Assembly: GCA_024638905.1 (NCBI GenBank)
Contig: JAHEJH010000002.1
Location: forward strand, 1-45,431
DNA from: Luminiphilus sp.
GTDB lineage: Bacteria > Pseudomonadota > Gammaproteobacteria > Pseudomonadales > Halieaceae
Direction: 5' to 3'
DNA: 45,431 nucleotides
The notes below the pieces were generated by a model. The model searched no databases. It worked only from the letters and a program-made list of their open reading frames with translations, and was not told the DNA's origin. A program made the position numbers and the translations under genes. Below are positions 15,813 to 23,887 of the stretch, one piece after another. Numbering within the stretch: position 1 is the first letter of the stretch; each line of letters opens with the position of its first letter.

Positions 15813-16577
15813 ATGATGGACCTGCAACTGAAAGATAAAGTGGCCCTGATCACTGGCTCAACCAAGGGCATTGGACGCGCCATCGCCGAGACGCTGGCGG
15901 ATGAGGGGTGTCACGTCGGTGTCTGCGCACGGAATGAGGCCGAGGTTGACGAGACGGTCGCCGCATTAACCGCCAAAGGGGTGAAGGCCTGTGGCAGCGT
16001 GGTAGACGTCACGGATGCCGCATCCATGGAATCCTGGGTCAATCAGTGTGCCGACACTCTGGGCGGCATTGATATTTTTGTACCCAATGTCTCCGCCGGC
16101 GGCGCGGACAGCTCGGAAGCCGGATGGCGGGCCAACTTTGAGGCTGACATGTTGGCAACCTGGCGTGGCGTTGAACTCACCACACCGTATCTCTCGAAGT
16201 CAGGCCAGGGCGCGATTGTCATTATCTCCACCACCGCGGCGGTGGAGGCTTTCGCGGGACCCAGCCCCTATGGCGCGATCAAGGCAGGACTGCTGAACTA
16301 CTCCAGCAACTTATCGCAAGCCCTGGCGGCGTCAGGTGTGCGAGTCAATGCTGTGAGCCCCGGCCCGGTCTTTTTTGAGGGCGGCGCCTGGGAGCAGATC
16401 AAAACTCACATGACCGATTTCTACGATGCGACGGTTGCCAATATTCCGATGGGGAGAATGGGTAACAACTATGAAATCGCCGACACCGTGGCGTTTCTGG
16501 CCAGTCCCCGTTCGGCGTTTACGACGGGCGCAAACGTGGTGGTCGACGGTGGCTTTACCAAGCGGGTGCAATTCTGA
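15813..16577 (+). CDS. SDR-family oxidoreductase with altered NNAG motif
   Basis: A 254-residue SDR. Seen: TGSTKGIG (about 14-21), CARNEAEV after beta2 (Arg there suggests NADP), a serine-threonine stretch IISTTAAVEAF, and Y-x3-K in PSPYGAIKAG. The usual NNAG after beta4 is replaced by PNVSAGG, found in a minority of SDRs. The start is ambiguous: ATG 15813 or ATG 15816, both just after AAGGAG (15803-15808); the second has the better spacing. It is the last gene of the CoA-ligase unit and ends at a strong terminator. Probable role: oxidation or reduction of a hydroxyacyl-CoA or ring hydroxyl. Confidence 0.9.
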   Translation: MMDLQLKDKVALITGSTKGIGRAIAETLADEGCHVGVCARNEAEVDETVAALTAKGVKACGSVVDVTDAASMESWVNQCADTLGGIDIFVPNVSAGGADSSEAGWRANFEADMLATWRGVELTTPYLSKSGQGAIVIISTTAAVEAFAGPSPYGAIKAGLLNYSSNLSQALAASGVRVNAVSPGPVFFEGGAWEQIKTHMTDFYDATVANIPMGRMGNNYEIADTVAFLASPRSAFTTGANVVVDGGFTKRVQF

Positions 16578-16602
16578 GCTCTTAGCGCTGCTGATCTCCA
16601 AC

Positions 16603-16630
16603 AAAAACCCCGGCTCCGGCCGGGGTTTTT
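16603..16630. terminator. Bidirectional intrinsic terminator closing the island
   Basis: CCCCGGC (16608-16614), loop TCCG, GCCGGGG (16619-16625), flanked by five A and five T that extend the stem. It separates the catabolic island from the leftward housekeeping genes. Confidence 0.93.
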
Positions 16631-16644
16631 GTATCGGAAAAGCG

Positions 16645-16980
16645 CTAGTCGATCTCAGTAATCAGGCGGTCCAGTTCACGCAGTGTCGAGATGAGTGGCT
16701 CAGTGGGCAGTGGCCTCTTACCCACCGTCTCCTCCGCCATGGGCGCAATCGCACAACGCTCCGGCAGCGCCTCGCCCGATGCCAGCACCTCGTAAATAGT
16801 GGGTAAAAAGATAAACTGCAACCACTCCTCGAAATCGAGGGCGTCCATGGCAAAGGGCTGCTCCGAGCGCAATGCCTCCTGCGATGGCGGCGCATCAGAC
16901 CACAGGTCGAGCTGACGCAAAGCCGCCTCGAGATCAATCAGTTGCGCCGCGATGGCACTGCGTGGGCCTTCCATCTCCAC
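16645..16980 (-). CDS. YqcC-family protein
   Basis: A 111-residue protein of the YqcC family (about 109 residues in E. coli). Seen: the family core PFAMDALDFEEWLQFIFLP and LPERCAIAPMAEE, with an N-terminal helix rich in Leu/Trp. Function is unknown in the family; it is small, helical and conserved in gammaproteobacteria, often near tRNA pseudouridine synthase truC. Start GTG 16980, with aaaaggg eight bases upstream; an ATG at 16974 is the alternative. It follows dinG on the same strand with a 38-bp gap. Confidence 0.85.
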   Translation of the reverse strand: MEMEGPRSAIAAQLIDLEAALRQLDLWSDAPPSQEALRSEQPFAMDALDFEEWLQFIFLPTIYEVLASGEALPERCAIAPMAEETVGKRPLPTEPLISTLRELDRLITEID

Positions 16981-17018
16981 GTTGCTAGCCCTTTTCCATC
17001 CGGTGACCCACCTCCACG

Positions 17019-19124
17019 TTAACCCAGCTCCATATTAAAGGCAGGCAAACTGTCGAGGATACTGCGACCATAGCGACGGCTGAGTAACCGCGTATCGAGT
17101 AGCGTAACGCGGCCCTCATCTTCCTCGGTGCGCAGCAACCGTCCACTTGCCTGTACCAACTTCTGCGCCGCATCGGGAACACTGATCTCCATGAAGGGGT
17201 CTCGCCCCTGCGCCTCCAACAGTTCAGAGTGTGCCGCCGCAATAGGGTCATCCGGCACAGCAAAGGGGAGCTTGGCGATCACCACGTGTCGGCAATATTC
17301 GCCGGGCAAATCGATACCCTCAAAGAAGCTAGCCAGGCCAAAGATAGCGGAAGCCTCTCCCGCATCAATATGCGTCCGATGCTGATCCAACAATCGGGCT
17401 TTGCTCATCCGATCCTGAACCAGCACATGGTGGGTGAGTACCTGCTCAATCTGCTCGAGCACTGCCTCCATCTGTCGTCTAGACGTAAACAGTAACAACA
17501 CACCCGGGTCGTCCGCGATCAGGCCAGGAAGTCTGTCAATCAACTCGCGGGTATGGGCTTCCGGATTGCCGGGCTCTGATGCCATCTGCGGCACGCAGAA
17601 TGTCGCCCGACGAGGGTCAAACGGGCTTGCAACCTGCTTCCACCGTGCGCCGTCAGGGACGCCGGAACGCTCTCTAAATCGCTCGAAGGTCCCCAGAGCG
17701 GAGAGCGTTGCTGACGTAATGACCGCCCCCGCAGCACGCTGCCACAGTGCTTCATGCAGGAGTTCACCAGGCAGAATAGGGCTCGCCTGACACTCCACAG
17801 TCTGTGGCGTACCGCGGTGCTGGCACCAACGGGCCCAACCATCTCCCGGGTCACCCTCCCCCGGTGCGTCGGCAAAGGCACGCCAGACCGCCAGCTGCTG
17901 TTCCGCTCTAGCGACCAATCCCTGCGCATTGGCAAGGTTTAGATCCGGATCAGCCGCACCAGCGATCGCGCTGTCGGCGGATGAGGATCCCGAGGTCTGA
18001 CTGTTCTCCAACGCCGCCTCCAATCGTGTTGCCTCGCGATTGAGCTGATCCCACTGCGCAACGAGCCCTGCGGCCTGCTCCCTAAGATCCGCAGCAATTC
18101 GGCCATGGGGAAAGCGATGCTCTGCCCGCTCAAAATCTGCCTCCGGCAGTAACTGCCACAGCTGTTCCGCGATATCCTCGCTGCGCTGTATGAGGTCACC
18201 CACGAGCGATGTCATCGCCGGAATCAGGCGCTCGTCCAAACCCTGCGCCACCCATCCTTCCGCACTCGCTACCAGCCAGCGTTCGCTGTCCCGAAGCCCC
18301 TGTAATGTCCCGCCGGAATGGAACCGCAGGGCAAACTGGTTGAGACACTTAGCGGGCAACTGATGGCCCTCATCAAACACATAGAGGCTGTCTTCGGGAG
18401 CTGGCAGGATGACACCACCACCTAAACGCAGATCGGAAAGTACCAAATCGTGATTGGTAACGATCACGTCGGCCTCTTCCAACCCTTCGCGGGCGCGAAA
18501 AAAACTGCACTGCGCAATATGAGGGCATCGCCTGCCCGTGCACTGGCTTTGATCCGTGGTAATGAGTCTGCGGACGCTCGGCGACAGTTGCTCGGGCCAG
18601 GCATCCAGATCTCCGTCCCAGCTCCCGTCACCCAAAGCCTGAATCATTTCCTCGAGAATCGGGCCAGCCAGCTCCTCACCCGCGCCAGGAAACTCGTCGG
18701 GATAGAGCGGGATCAGCGGATCGGCGCCCTGATCCGACAGCTGATGATCCAGCTTGAGCAGACAGACATAGCGGCCTCGACCCTTGGCCAGCACAGCGTC
18801 AAAGGTCAAGCCGCTGTGCCGCATAACATCCGGCAGGTCGCGAAACAGCAACTGTTCCTGCAGCGCGACTGTCGCTGACGCCAGTACCAGTTTCTTTCCA
18901 CGAGCGCGCGCGACCGGCAGTGCCGAGACGAGATAGGCGATCGTCTTTCCCGTACCTGTGCCAGCTTCAACCACTGCGATGGGGGTCTCGGCCTCCGGGT
19001 CAGCCAGGGCGTTGGCGACCTCCGCAATCATCTGGCGCTGGCCCCAACGTGGCACCAGATTGAGCGAATCGGTCAGTTCCTGATAAGCAGCGCGAATCTC
19101 GGCTTGCAGGCACTCGTCAATCAC
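17019..19124 (-). CDS. dinG: ATP-dependent DNA helicase DinG
   Basis: A 701-residue XPD-like superfamily 2 helicase (E. coli DinG is 716). Seen: Walker A EAGTGTGKT (53-61), the four iron-sulfur ligands C121, C195, C200 and C206 at DinG-like spacing, and a DEGH Walker B (251-254). It should unwind D-loops, R-loops and forked DNA 5' to 3' and help replication past transcription. Start GTG 19124 overlaps the stop of the upstream acyltransferase gene by eight bases (GTGATTGA). YoaA is shorter and less alike. This is a plain chromosomal DinG, not the CRISPR type IV version. Confidence 0.95.
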   Translation of the reverse strand: MIDECLQAEIRAAYQELTDSLNLVPRWGQRQMIAEVANALADPEAETPIAVVEAGTGTGKTIAYLVSALPVARARGKKLVLASATVALQEQLLFRDLPDVMRHSGLTFDAVLAKGRGRYVCLLKLDHQLSDQGADPLIPLYPDEFPGAGEELAGPILEEMIQALGDGSWDGDLDAWPEQLSPSVRRLITTDQSQCTGRRCPHIAQCSFFRAREGLEEADVIVTNHDLVLSDLRLGGGVILPAPEDSLYVFDEGHQLPAKCLNQFALRFHSGGTLQGLRDSERWLVASAEGWVAQGLDERLIPAMTSLVGDLIQRSEDIAEQLWQLLPEADFERAEHRFPHGRIAADLREQAAGLVAQWDQLNREATRLEAALENSQTSGSSSADSAIAGAADPDLNLANAQGLVARAEQQLAVWRAFADAPGEGDPGDGWARWCQHRGTPQTVECQASPILPGELLHEALWQRAAGAVITSATLSALGTFERFRERSGVPDGARWKQVASPFDPRRATFCVPQMASEPGNPEAHTRELIDRLPGLIADDPGVLLLFTSRRQMEAVLEQIEQVLTHHVLVQDRMSKARLLDQHRTHIDAGEASAIFGLASFFEGIDLPGEYCRHVVIAKLPFAVPDDPIAAAHSELLEAQGRDPFMEISVPDAAQKLVQASGRLLRTEEDEGRVTLLDTRLLSRRYGRSILDSLPAFNMELG

Positions 19125-20286
19125 ATGATCGGTCCTTGTCAGTGATATCGAGCGCCAGCTGACGGCTCACCGGATTCGCGTACATGGTCAACAGCCACTG
19201 CCGATGTTCACCCGACACGCTATCGATGCGGGCCCTAAACGACTGCTCTGTCACCGACCCTTCGTGAAAGGCTAGCGCCACCGGGACGCTTTCGCCATGC
19301 AACCACTCCCACGCCCAGCGATTGGTTTGATAGAGCCGGTAATGCCGGGCCATTTGTTGGTCCAGCGCGGCGACCACCTCCTCCACCGACAAATCCGCCG
19401 GCAATGGTTCGCCAAAGTGGAGATGAACGCAGCCTTTATCGCCCGTGATACCCCGGGCAATGGAGGACACGTCCTCAAACTCCGCCTTGACGTACCCTTC
19501 GCCGGCGGCAAGTTCGGCTGCCTTCAGCGCGTCACAGGGATCGAGCTCATAGGAGATCACCAGCGGGACAATATTGAGGTCTGAGAGCACCGCCTCCGGT
19601 GCCTCACCGCGCTCCCGGGACAGGGTAAGCATTTTGATCACTGCGGGCTCGGTCAGATCGCGACCGTCTTTTGCCCGACCCTCACGATGCGCGATCCAGA
19701 TCGGATCACGGTCCGCGCTCACAGAGTCACGGATATATTCAGACAGCAGCTTGGTAGCCGCCAACAGCGCGCGTGGACCGCTCACATTCCGCTTCACAAC
19801 AAAGCTCTTGTTGAGTCGCAACAGGTCCGCCACCCAGGGCTTGGAGAGCAAATTGTCGCCAATGGCAATCGCCAGCGTGTTGGCGCCCGCCCGGTGCAGC
19901 GCGTAATTGGCATAGGCCGGGTCCATCACAATATCCCGGTGGTTACCGAGATAAACGCGGGCAGGGCGTAAATCTAGTTTGTCGATGCCACTGACGGTAA
20001 AAACCGATGTTTTTTTAATCATCCGCGACAAATTAGGGGCGATCAGATTCTGGAGATCCTCGACGGTCCTAAGTCGCTTCGCCGCCAGCCGCAACCAAAC
20101 CTTGCCCATTTGCCTTGCCAACGCAGGCCACAGAGCACTGAGACGCGGCAAACGCCATAGGGCAATGGTCTTTGCCAGCTCGGTGTCACGCGAGAGCCGT
20201 CTGAGTACCTCGGGTGCGTCCAGATTGGAATACGGCCGGATCTCCGCGAACGGGTCGTCGGGCTCTGACGCTGGCGAATCTGTCAT
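19117..20286 (-). CDS. 1-acyl-glycerol-3-phosphate acyltransferase-like protein (PlsB/PlsC-type domain)
   Basis: A 389-residue putative phospholipid acyltransferase. Seen: VYLGNHRDIVMDPAYANY, a variant of the HX4D acyltransferase motif in which the second Asp is six residues after the His, then RLNKSFVVKRNVSGPR and IWIAHREGRAKDGRD, which match PlsB blocks III and IV. No clear membrane segment. The family moves acyl chains to glycerol-phosphate or lysophosphatidate at the inner membrane. ATG 20286 is favoured over an in-frame GTG at 20352, but neither has a strong ribosome site. It overlaps dinG by eight bases, so the two are co-transcribed, a pairing without an obvious functional link. Confidence 0.82.
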   Translation of the reverse strand: MTDSPASEPDDPFAEIRPYSNLDAPEVLRRLSRDTELAKTIALWRLPRLSALWPALARQMGKVWLRLAAKRLRTVEDLQNLIAPNLSRMIKKTSVFTVSGIDKLDLRPARVYLGNHRDIVMDPAYANYALHRAGANTLAIAIGDNLLSKPWVADLLRLNKSFVVKRNVSGPRALLAATKLLSEYIRDSVSADRDPIWIAHREGRAKDGRDLTEPAVIKMLTLSRERGEAPEAVLSDLNIVPLVISYELDPCDALKAAELAAGEGYVKAEFEDVSSIARGITGDKGCVHLHFGEPLPADLSVEEVVAALDQQMARHYRLYQTNRWAWEWLHGESVPVALAFHEGSVTEQSFRARIDSVSGEHRQWLLTMYANPVSRQLALDITDKDRSCD

Positions 20287-20383
20287 GCTGGTACCGTCAT
20301 CGAACGCTGGTGTATTGTGCCGTTGCTGTGGGGTTTCTGATACCCTGCGCACCGCTCGGCAACCTACCCCTCAGAGACCGCAA

Positions 20384-20608
20384 ATGGAAGCTTCAAGTTC
20401 CTTTTTAATGACGCTCGGTGCAGCGTCACTGCTGATCAGTTGGATACTGCTACTCATTGCCGCCTGGCGGGAAGAGTACGCCTGGGGCATGTTCGCCCTG
20501 CTGCTGCCGCCCGTCGGCTACGCCTATGCCCTATTTCGGCTCGATAAAGCTGGGGCTTCCATAGGGTGCGCCTTGCTCGGCTGGATTTTGATCTGGTTGG
20601 GCTGGTAA
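20384..20608 (+). CDS. Small hydrophobic membrane protein
   Basis: A 74-residue protein, mostly hydrophobic. Seen: three likely membrane segments at about residues 8-27, 32-51 and 57-73, with WREEYAW and RLDKAG as short polar loops. ATG 20384 is chosen; upstream in-frame sequence is antisense to the acyltransferase gene and looks non-coding. I do not recognise the family with confidence. It diverges from the acyltransferase gene (97-bp gap) and lies 107 bp before rpsT, from which it is probably separate because rpsT has its own promoter. Confidence 0.7.
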   Translation: MEASSSFLMTLGAASLLISWILLLIAAWREEYAWGMFALLLPPVGYAYALFRLDKAGASIGCALLGWILIWLGW

Positions 20609-20652
20609 ACGGGTAAAACACCCTAATATCGAGGGGCTAGGCCTCTCTGCAG

Positions 20653-20681
20653 TTGACATTAAACCGTGTATCTCTGATGAT
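20653..20681 (+). promoter_or_regulatory. Predicted sigma70 promoter of rpsT
   Basis: TTGACA (20653-20658), 17-bp spacer, GATGAT (20676-20681). A perfect -35 with a moderate -10, about 35 bp before the rpsT start codon, so the mRNA leader is short. Confidence 0.6.
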
Positions 20682-20715
20682 TCGCGGCCTTTTTTGATCC
20701 CTACGGAGCACAACG

Positions 20716-20982
20716 GTGGCTAATTCACCCCAAGCAAGAAAGCGGGCACGCCAGAACGACAAGCGTCGCACGCACAACGCGAGCCTGAGATCGCTGGTCC
20801 GCACCAAAATTAAGCAGGTTCTCGCGGCAGCAGATACCGGCAATGCTGACGACGCTCGCGCCGCCTATGATTCAGCGGTGCCTGTGATCGACAGAATGGC
20901 GAATCGCGGCATCATCAAAAAGAACAAGGCCGCCCGCCACAAGAGCCGACTGAACGCCCGCGTGAAGGCGATGGCGAGCTAA
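20716..20982 (+). CDS. rpsT: 30S ribosomal protein S20
   Basis: An 88-residue, Arg/Lys/Ala-rich protein with the S20 signature: ANSPQARKRARQNDKRR at the start and INKKAARHKSRL-like KKNKAARHKSRLNARVKAM at the end. S20 binds 16S rRNA early in small-subunit assembly. The start is GTG 20716 with GGAG at 20705-20708. In E. coli rpsT starts with UUG and is controlled by S20 at translation; a weak start codon here fits a similar scheme (inference). Preceded by its own promoter. Confidence 0.98.
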   Translation: MANSPQARKRARQNDKRRTHNASLRSLVRTKIKQVLAAADTGNADDARAAYDSAVPVIDRMANRGIIKKNKAARHKSRLNARVKAMAS

Positions 20983-21010
20983 GATCTCTGTTCAGGGTTG
21001 GCCAGCTCGC

Positions 21011-21289
21011 TCAGCCGGCGAGATAGTGGTCCAGCCCCGCTTCAATCTCTCTGGTGATGACCCCTTTCAGGGGTCGCATCATAAGCCCCAAACGTACCTC
21101 TCCCACGACGCGCTCATCCTCCAGAGTCACGGTGCCTGAGAATCCACTGCCATCAAATTGAATCGTTCTAGCAGCCCTTGCGACCGAGGCGCCAAGGGTA
21201 TCGCCAAGGTGCGCGGCAAGCTGCTCCAGCGCGGCTTCCTGAGCGGCCTGATTCAGTTGATGACAGCGCGACAGACGAATAATAGACAT
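21011..21289 (-). CDS. Polyhydroxyalkanoic acid system family protein
   Basis: A 92-residue protein of the PHA_gran_rgn family. Seen: the pattern RLSRCHQLNQAAQEAALEQLAAHL, a middle FSGTVTLEDERVVGEVRLG and a C-terminal amphipathic LMMRPLKGVITREIEAGLD. The family is linked to polyhydroxyalkanoate granules in proteobacteria but has no settled mechanism. It diverges from hslO with 72 bp between the start codons. A phasin-like protein and a PhaD-like regulator lie about 8 kb away, so PHA storage is likely in this organism. Confidence 0.8.
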   Translation of the reverse strand: MSIIRLSRCHQLNQAAQEAALEQLAAHLGDTLGASVARAARTIQFDGSGFSGTVTLEDERVVGEVRLGLMMRPLKGVITREIEAGLDHYLAG

Positions 21290-21361
21290 TCAATAATTAG
21301 ATTGGGGTCGGGTACCAATACCGCTATCCTACACTGCCTCGATTATGGGTATCCCACCACC

Positions 21362-22225
21362 ATGAGCCACCTTACCGACAGCAGTCAACGCTTCCTGTTT
21401 GACGGTGTCGATGTGCGTGGCGAATCGGTGCGAATAGCAAGCGCGTTGACAGACATGCTGGGCAACCAAGCCTACAGTCCAACGTTAAAGTGCCTTCTGG
21501 GAGAGTTTGCGGCAGCCGCTGTGCTGATCAGCAACAATCTCAAATATGAAGGTCGCATCATCCTGCAAGCCCGCAGCAAGCAAGCTGTCTCATTGGTCAT
21601 GGTTGAGTGTTCCAGTGAGCGCCACATTCGCGGCATTGCCCAAGGCGACCTGAGCGCTGATGCCGACGACCCCATGACCCTACTGGCAGACGGGCAGTTG
21701 GTCCTGACCGTTGAACGCGAGGCGGGCCAACGGTATCAGGGCATCATTGCACTCGAGGGCGGCACCTTAGCAAGTGCGCTGGAGGATTATTTCTCACAGA
21801 GTGAGCAGTTGGGCACCCGGTTTTGGCTTGCCTCAGACGGGGCCCACAGCGCAGGACTGATGCTTCAGCAGCTACCTGCGCAACTGGCGGACGGTGAAAA
21901 ACGCAGCGAACAGTGGTCAACGCTTTGTTTGCTGACAGAAACGGTACAAGCTGATGAGCTGCTGGACCTAACGCCAGAAGCGTTGTTATTCAAGCTCTAT
22001 CAGGAGGAAACCGTAACGGTATACCCACCGGCCCCGATTTTGTTTAAATGTCGGTGCAGTCGCGAGCGAAGCGCCGACGCGATATCCCTGTTGCCCGAAT
22101 CCGAGCGAGAGGAGATTCTCGCTGAGCAAGGCGACATCACGATGACTTGTGAATTGTGTGGCACGACCTATCAATTTGGTCGCGAGATATTACCCCCACA
22201 GAGCGCAGGTACAACGCTGCATTGA
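21362..22225 (+). CDS. hslO: Hsp33 redox-regulated chaperone
   Basis: A 287-residue Hsp33. Seen: N-terminal MSHLTDSSQRFLFDGVDVRGE, central chaperone core, and the C-terminal zinc switch C230-x-C232 and C263-x2-C266 (CRC ... CELC). Under oxidative stress and heat the cysteines form disulfides, release zinc and turn on holdase activity in the cytoplasm. ATG 21362 is chosen because homology begins there; in-frame sequence upstream is antisense to the PHA gene. It lies 75 bp before pckA, the same gene order as in E. coli. Confidence 0.97.
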   Translation: MSHLTDSSQRFLFDGVDVRGESVRIASALTDMLGNQAYSPTLKCLLGEFAAAAVLISNNLKYEGRIILQARSKQAVSLVMVECSSERHIRGIAQGDLSADADDPMTLLADGQLVLTVEREAGQRYQGIIALEGGTLASALEDYFSQSEQLGTRFWLASDGAHSAGLMLQQLPAQLADGEKRSEQWSTLCLLTETVQADELLDLTPEALLFKLYQEETVTVYPPAPILFKCRCSRERSADAISLLPESEREEILAEQGDITMTCELCGTTYQFGREILPPQSAGTTLH

Positions 22226-22300
22226 ATCGATGACGTAGACGCATCGAATTGAGAAAAATGCTTAACAGCAAAAGAAATAGTACTCAGTACGGAAACCAAC

Positions 22301-23863
22301 ATGAGCGAAGCTGCCATTTCGACCCCGGATATTCACTCCGGCCTGACTTCAACTGATCTGATTGACATGGCCCTGGCACGGGGCGAGGGCGTGTTATCTG
22401 ACACCGGTGCGCTGCGAGTCGAGACGGGCGCGCGGACGGGACGCTCCCCGGCGGATCGTTTTGTCGTCCGAGAACCCTCCAGCGAGGACGCTATCGACTG
22501 GGGCGGTGTCAACCGACCATTTGATGCAGACCGATTCGATGCGCTGTGGGAGCGGGTCAAGTCACACGCGCATCAATCTGAGACCTGGGTGCAGCACCTG
22601 CACGTGGGAGAGCACAGCGATCACTATCTGCCGGTGAAAGTCATCACCGCCACGGCCTGGCAGTCACTCTTTGGCCGCAACATGTTCATCCGCCCTGACA
22701 CCTACAATCCGGCCAACAAGCCCGAGTGGAAGATTCTCAATGTGGCCGACTTTGTCTGTGACCCCGAGCGGGACGGCACCCATTCGGACGCCACGGTGAT
22801 CATCAATTTCGGCCAGCGAAAAGTGCTGATCGCGGGAATGCGTTACGCAGGTGAGATGAAAAAAGCCATGTTCTCGGTACAGAATTTCCTGCTTCCCGAG
22901 AAGGATGTCATGCCCATGCACTGCTCGGCCAACATTGGAGAAGACGGCGACACCACGTTGTTTTTCGGCTTGTCGGGCACTGGCAAGACCACGTTGTCGG
23001 CGGACCCGGAGCGCTACCTCATTGGCGATGATGAGCACGGCTGGTCCAAGGGGTCCGTGTTCAATATAGAGGGCGGTTGCTACGCCAAGACCATCGATCT
23101 GAGTCGCAAAAATGAACCGGTCATCTGGGACGCGATTCGCGGCGGTGCCATCATTGAAAATGTGGTGCTGGATGATCAGGGGCACGCCGACTACAGCGAT
23201 ACAAGCCTGACCGAGAATGGCCGCTGCTGTTATCCGCTGGAGCATGTCGACAAGCGCTCGGAGACCAACGCCGGTGGCGAGCCCAAGTGCGTCATTTTTC
23301 TCACTTGTGACGTCTTCGGCGTGTTGCCGCCGATTTCGATCTTGTCAAAAGAGGCCGCCGCGTTTCATTTTCTCTCGGGCTATACCGCCCGGGTTGGCTC
23401 TACCGAGGTAGGCGCCGCGGCCGGTATCAACCCCACCTTCTCAACCTGCTTTGGCGCGCCTTTCATGCCTCGTCCTGCAGGAGATTACGCCGAGCTGTTG
23501 ATCAAACGGATCGAAGACTTCGATAGCCAGGTCTACCTCATCAATACCGGCTGGACGGGTGGCTCCGGCGCCCCAGGTGGCTCGGGATCACGGTTCCCGA
23601 TCCCCGTCACGCGCGCCGTGGTGAAAGCGGCGCAGGATGGCTTACTGTTGGGTGTTGAGACCCGCCACATCGAGAGCCTTAACCTCGACTACCCGGTCAG
23701 CATCCCGGATGTGGACGACCAATATGTCGATCCCAAAGCAGGCTGGGGTAATGACGAGGCCTACGAAGCCCAGGCGAGCCAACTGGCGGCGCTGTTCCTC
23801 GAAAATATTACCCACTTTGACGTCAGCGAGGCGATTGTGGCGGCGGGTCCCAAGAGCGGCTGA
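22301..23863 (+). CDS. pckA: Phosphoenolpyruvate carboxykinase (ATP)
   Basis: A 520-residue ATP-type PEP carboxykinase (E. coli 540). Seen: substrate-binding TGRSPADRF near residue 46, kinase-1a P-loop GLSGTGKT (223-230), kinase-2 IGDDEHGW (241-248), and ENVVLDD and GSTEVGAAAG downstream. It converts oxaloacetate plus ATP to PEP and CO2, the first step of gluconeogenesis, fitting growth on acyl-CoA-derived carbon. ATG 22301 follows ggaaacc. It converges with the RND pump gene 24 bp away without a visible terminator. Confidence 0.98.
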   Translation: MSEAAISTPDIHSGLTSTDLIDMALARGEGVLSDTGALRVETGARTGRSPADRFVVREPSSEDAIDWGGVNRPFDADRFDALWERVKSHAHQSETWVQHLHVGEHSDHYLPVKVITATAWQSLFGRNMFIRPDTYNPANKPEWKILNVADFVCDPERDGTHSDATVIINFGQRKVLIAGMRYAGEMKKAMFSVQNFLLPEKDVMPMHCSANIGEDGDTTLFFGLSGTGKTTLSADPERYLIGDDEHGWSKGSVFNIEGGCYAKTIDLSRKNEPVIWDAIRGGAIIENVVLDDQGHADYSDTSLTENGRCCYPLEHVDKRSETNAGGEPKCVIFLTCDVFGVLPPISILSKEAAAFHFLSGYTARVGSTEVGAAAGINPTFSTCFGAPFMPRPAGDYAELLIKRIEDFDSQVYLINTGWTGGSGAPGGSGSRFPIPVTRAVVKAAQDGLLLGVETRHIESLNLDYPVSIPDVDDQYVDPKAGWGNDEAYEAQASQLAALFLENITHFDVSEAIVAAGPKSG

Positions 23864-23887
23864 AGCCCGCGAGGGAACCTTTAAAAG

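Noticed and set aside
17019..19124. DinG as part of a type IV CRISPR system
   Set aside because: No cas genes or array nearby, and all four iron-sulfur cysteines of housekeeping DinG are present.
19979..20383. Upstream extension of the small membrane protein
   Set aside because: Antisense to the acyltransferase gene; the hydrophobic protein fits a start at 20384.
22664..23245. 193-residue minus-strand frame inside pckA
   Set aside because: Antisense shadow of pckA; composition not protein-like.
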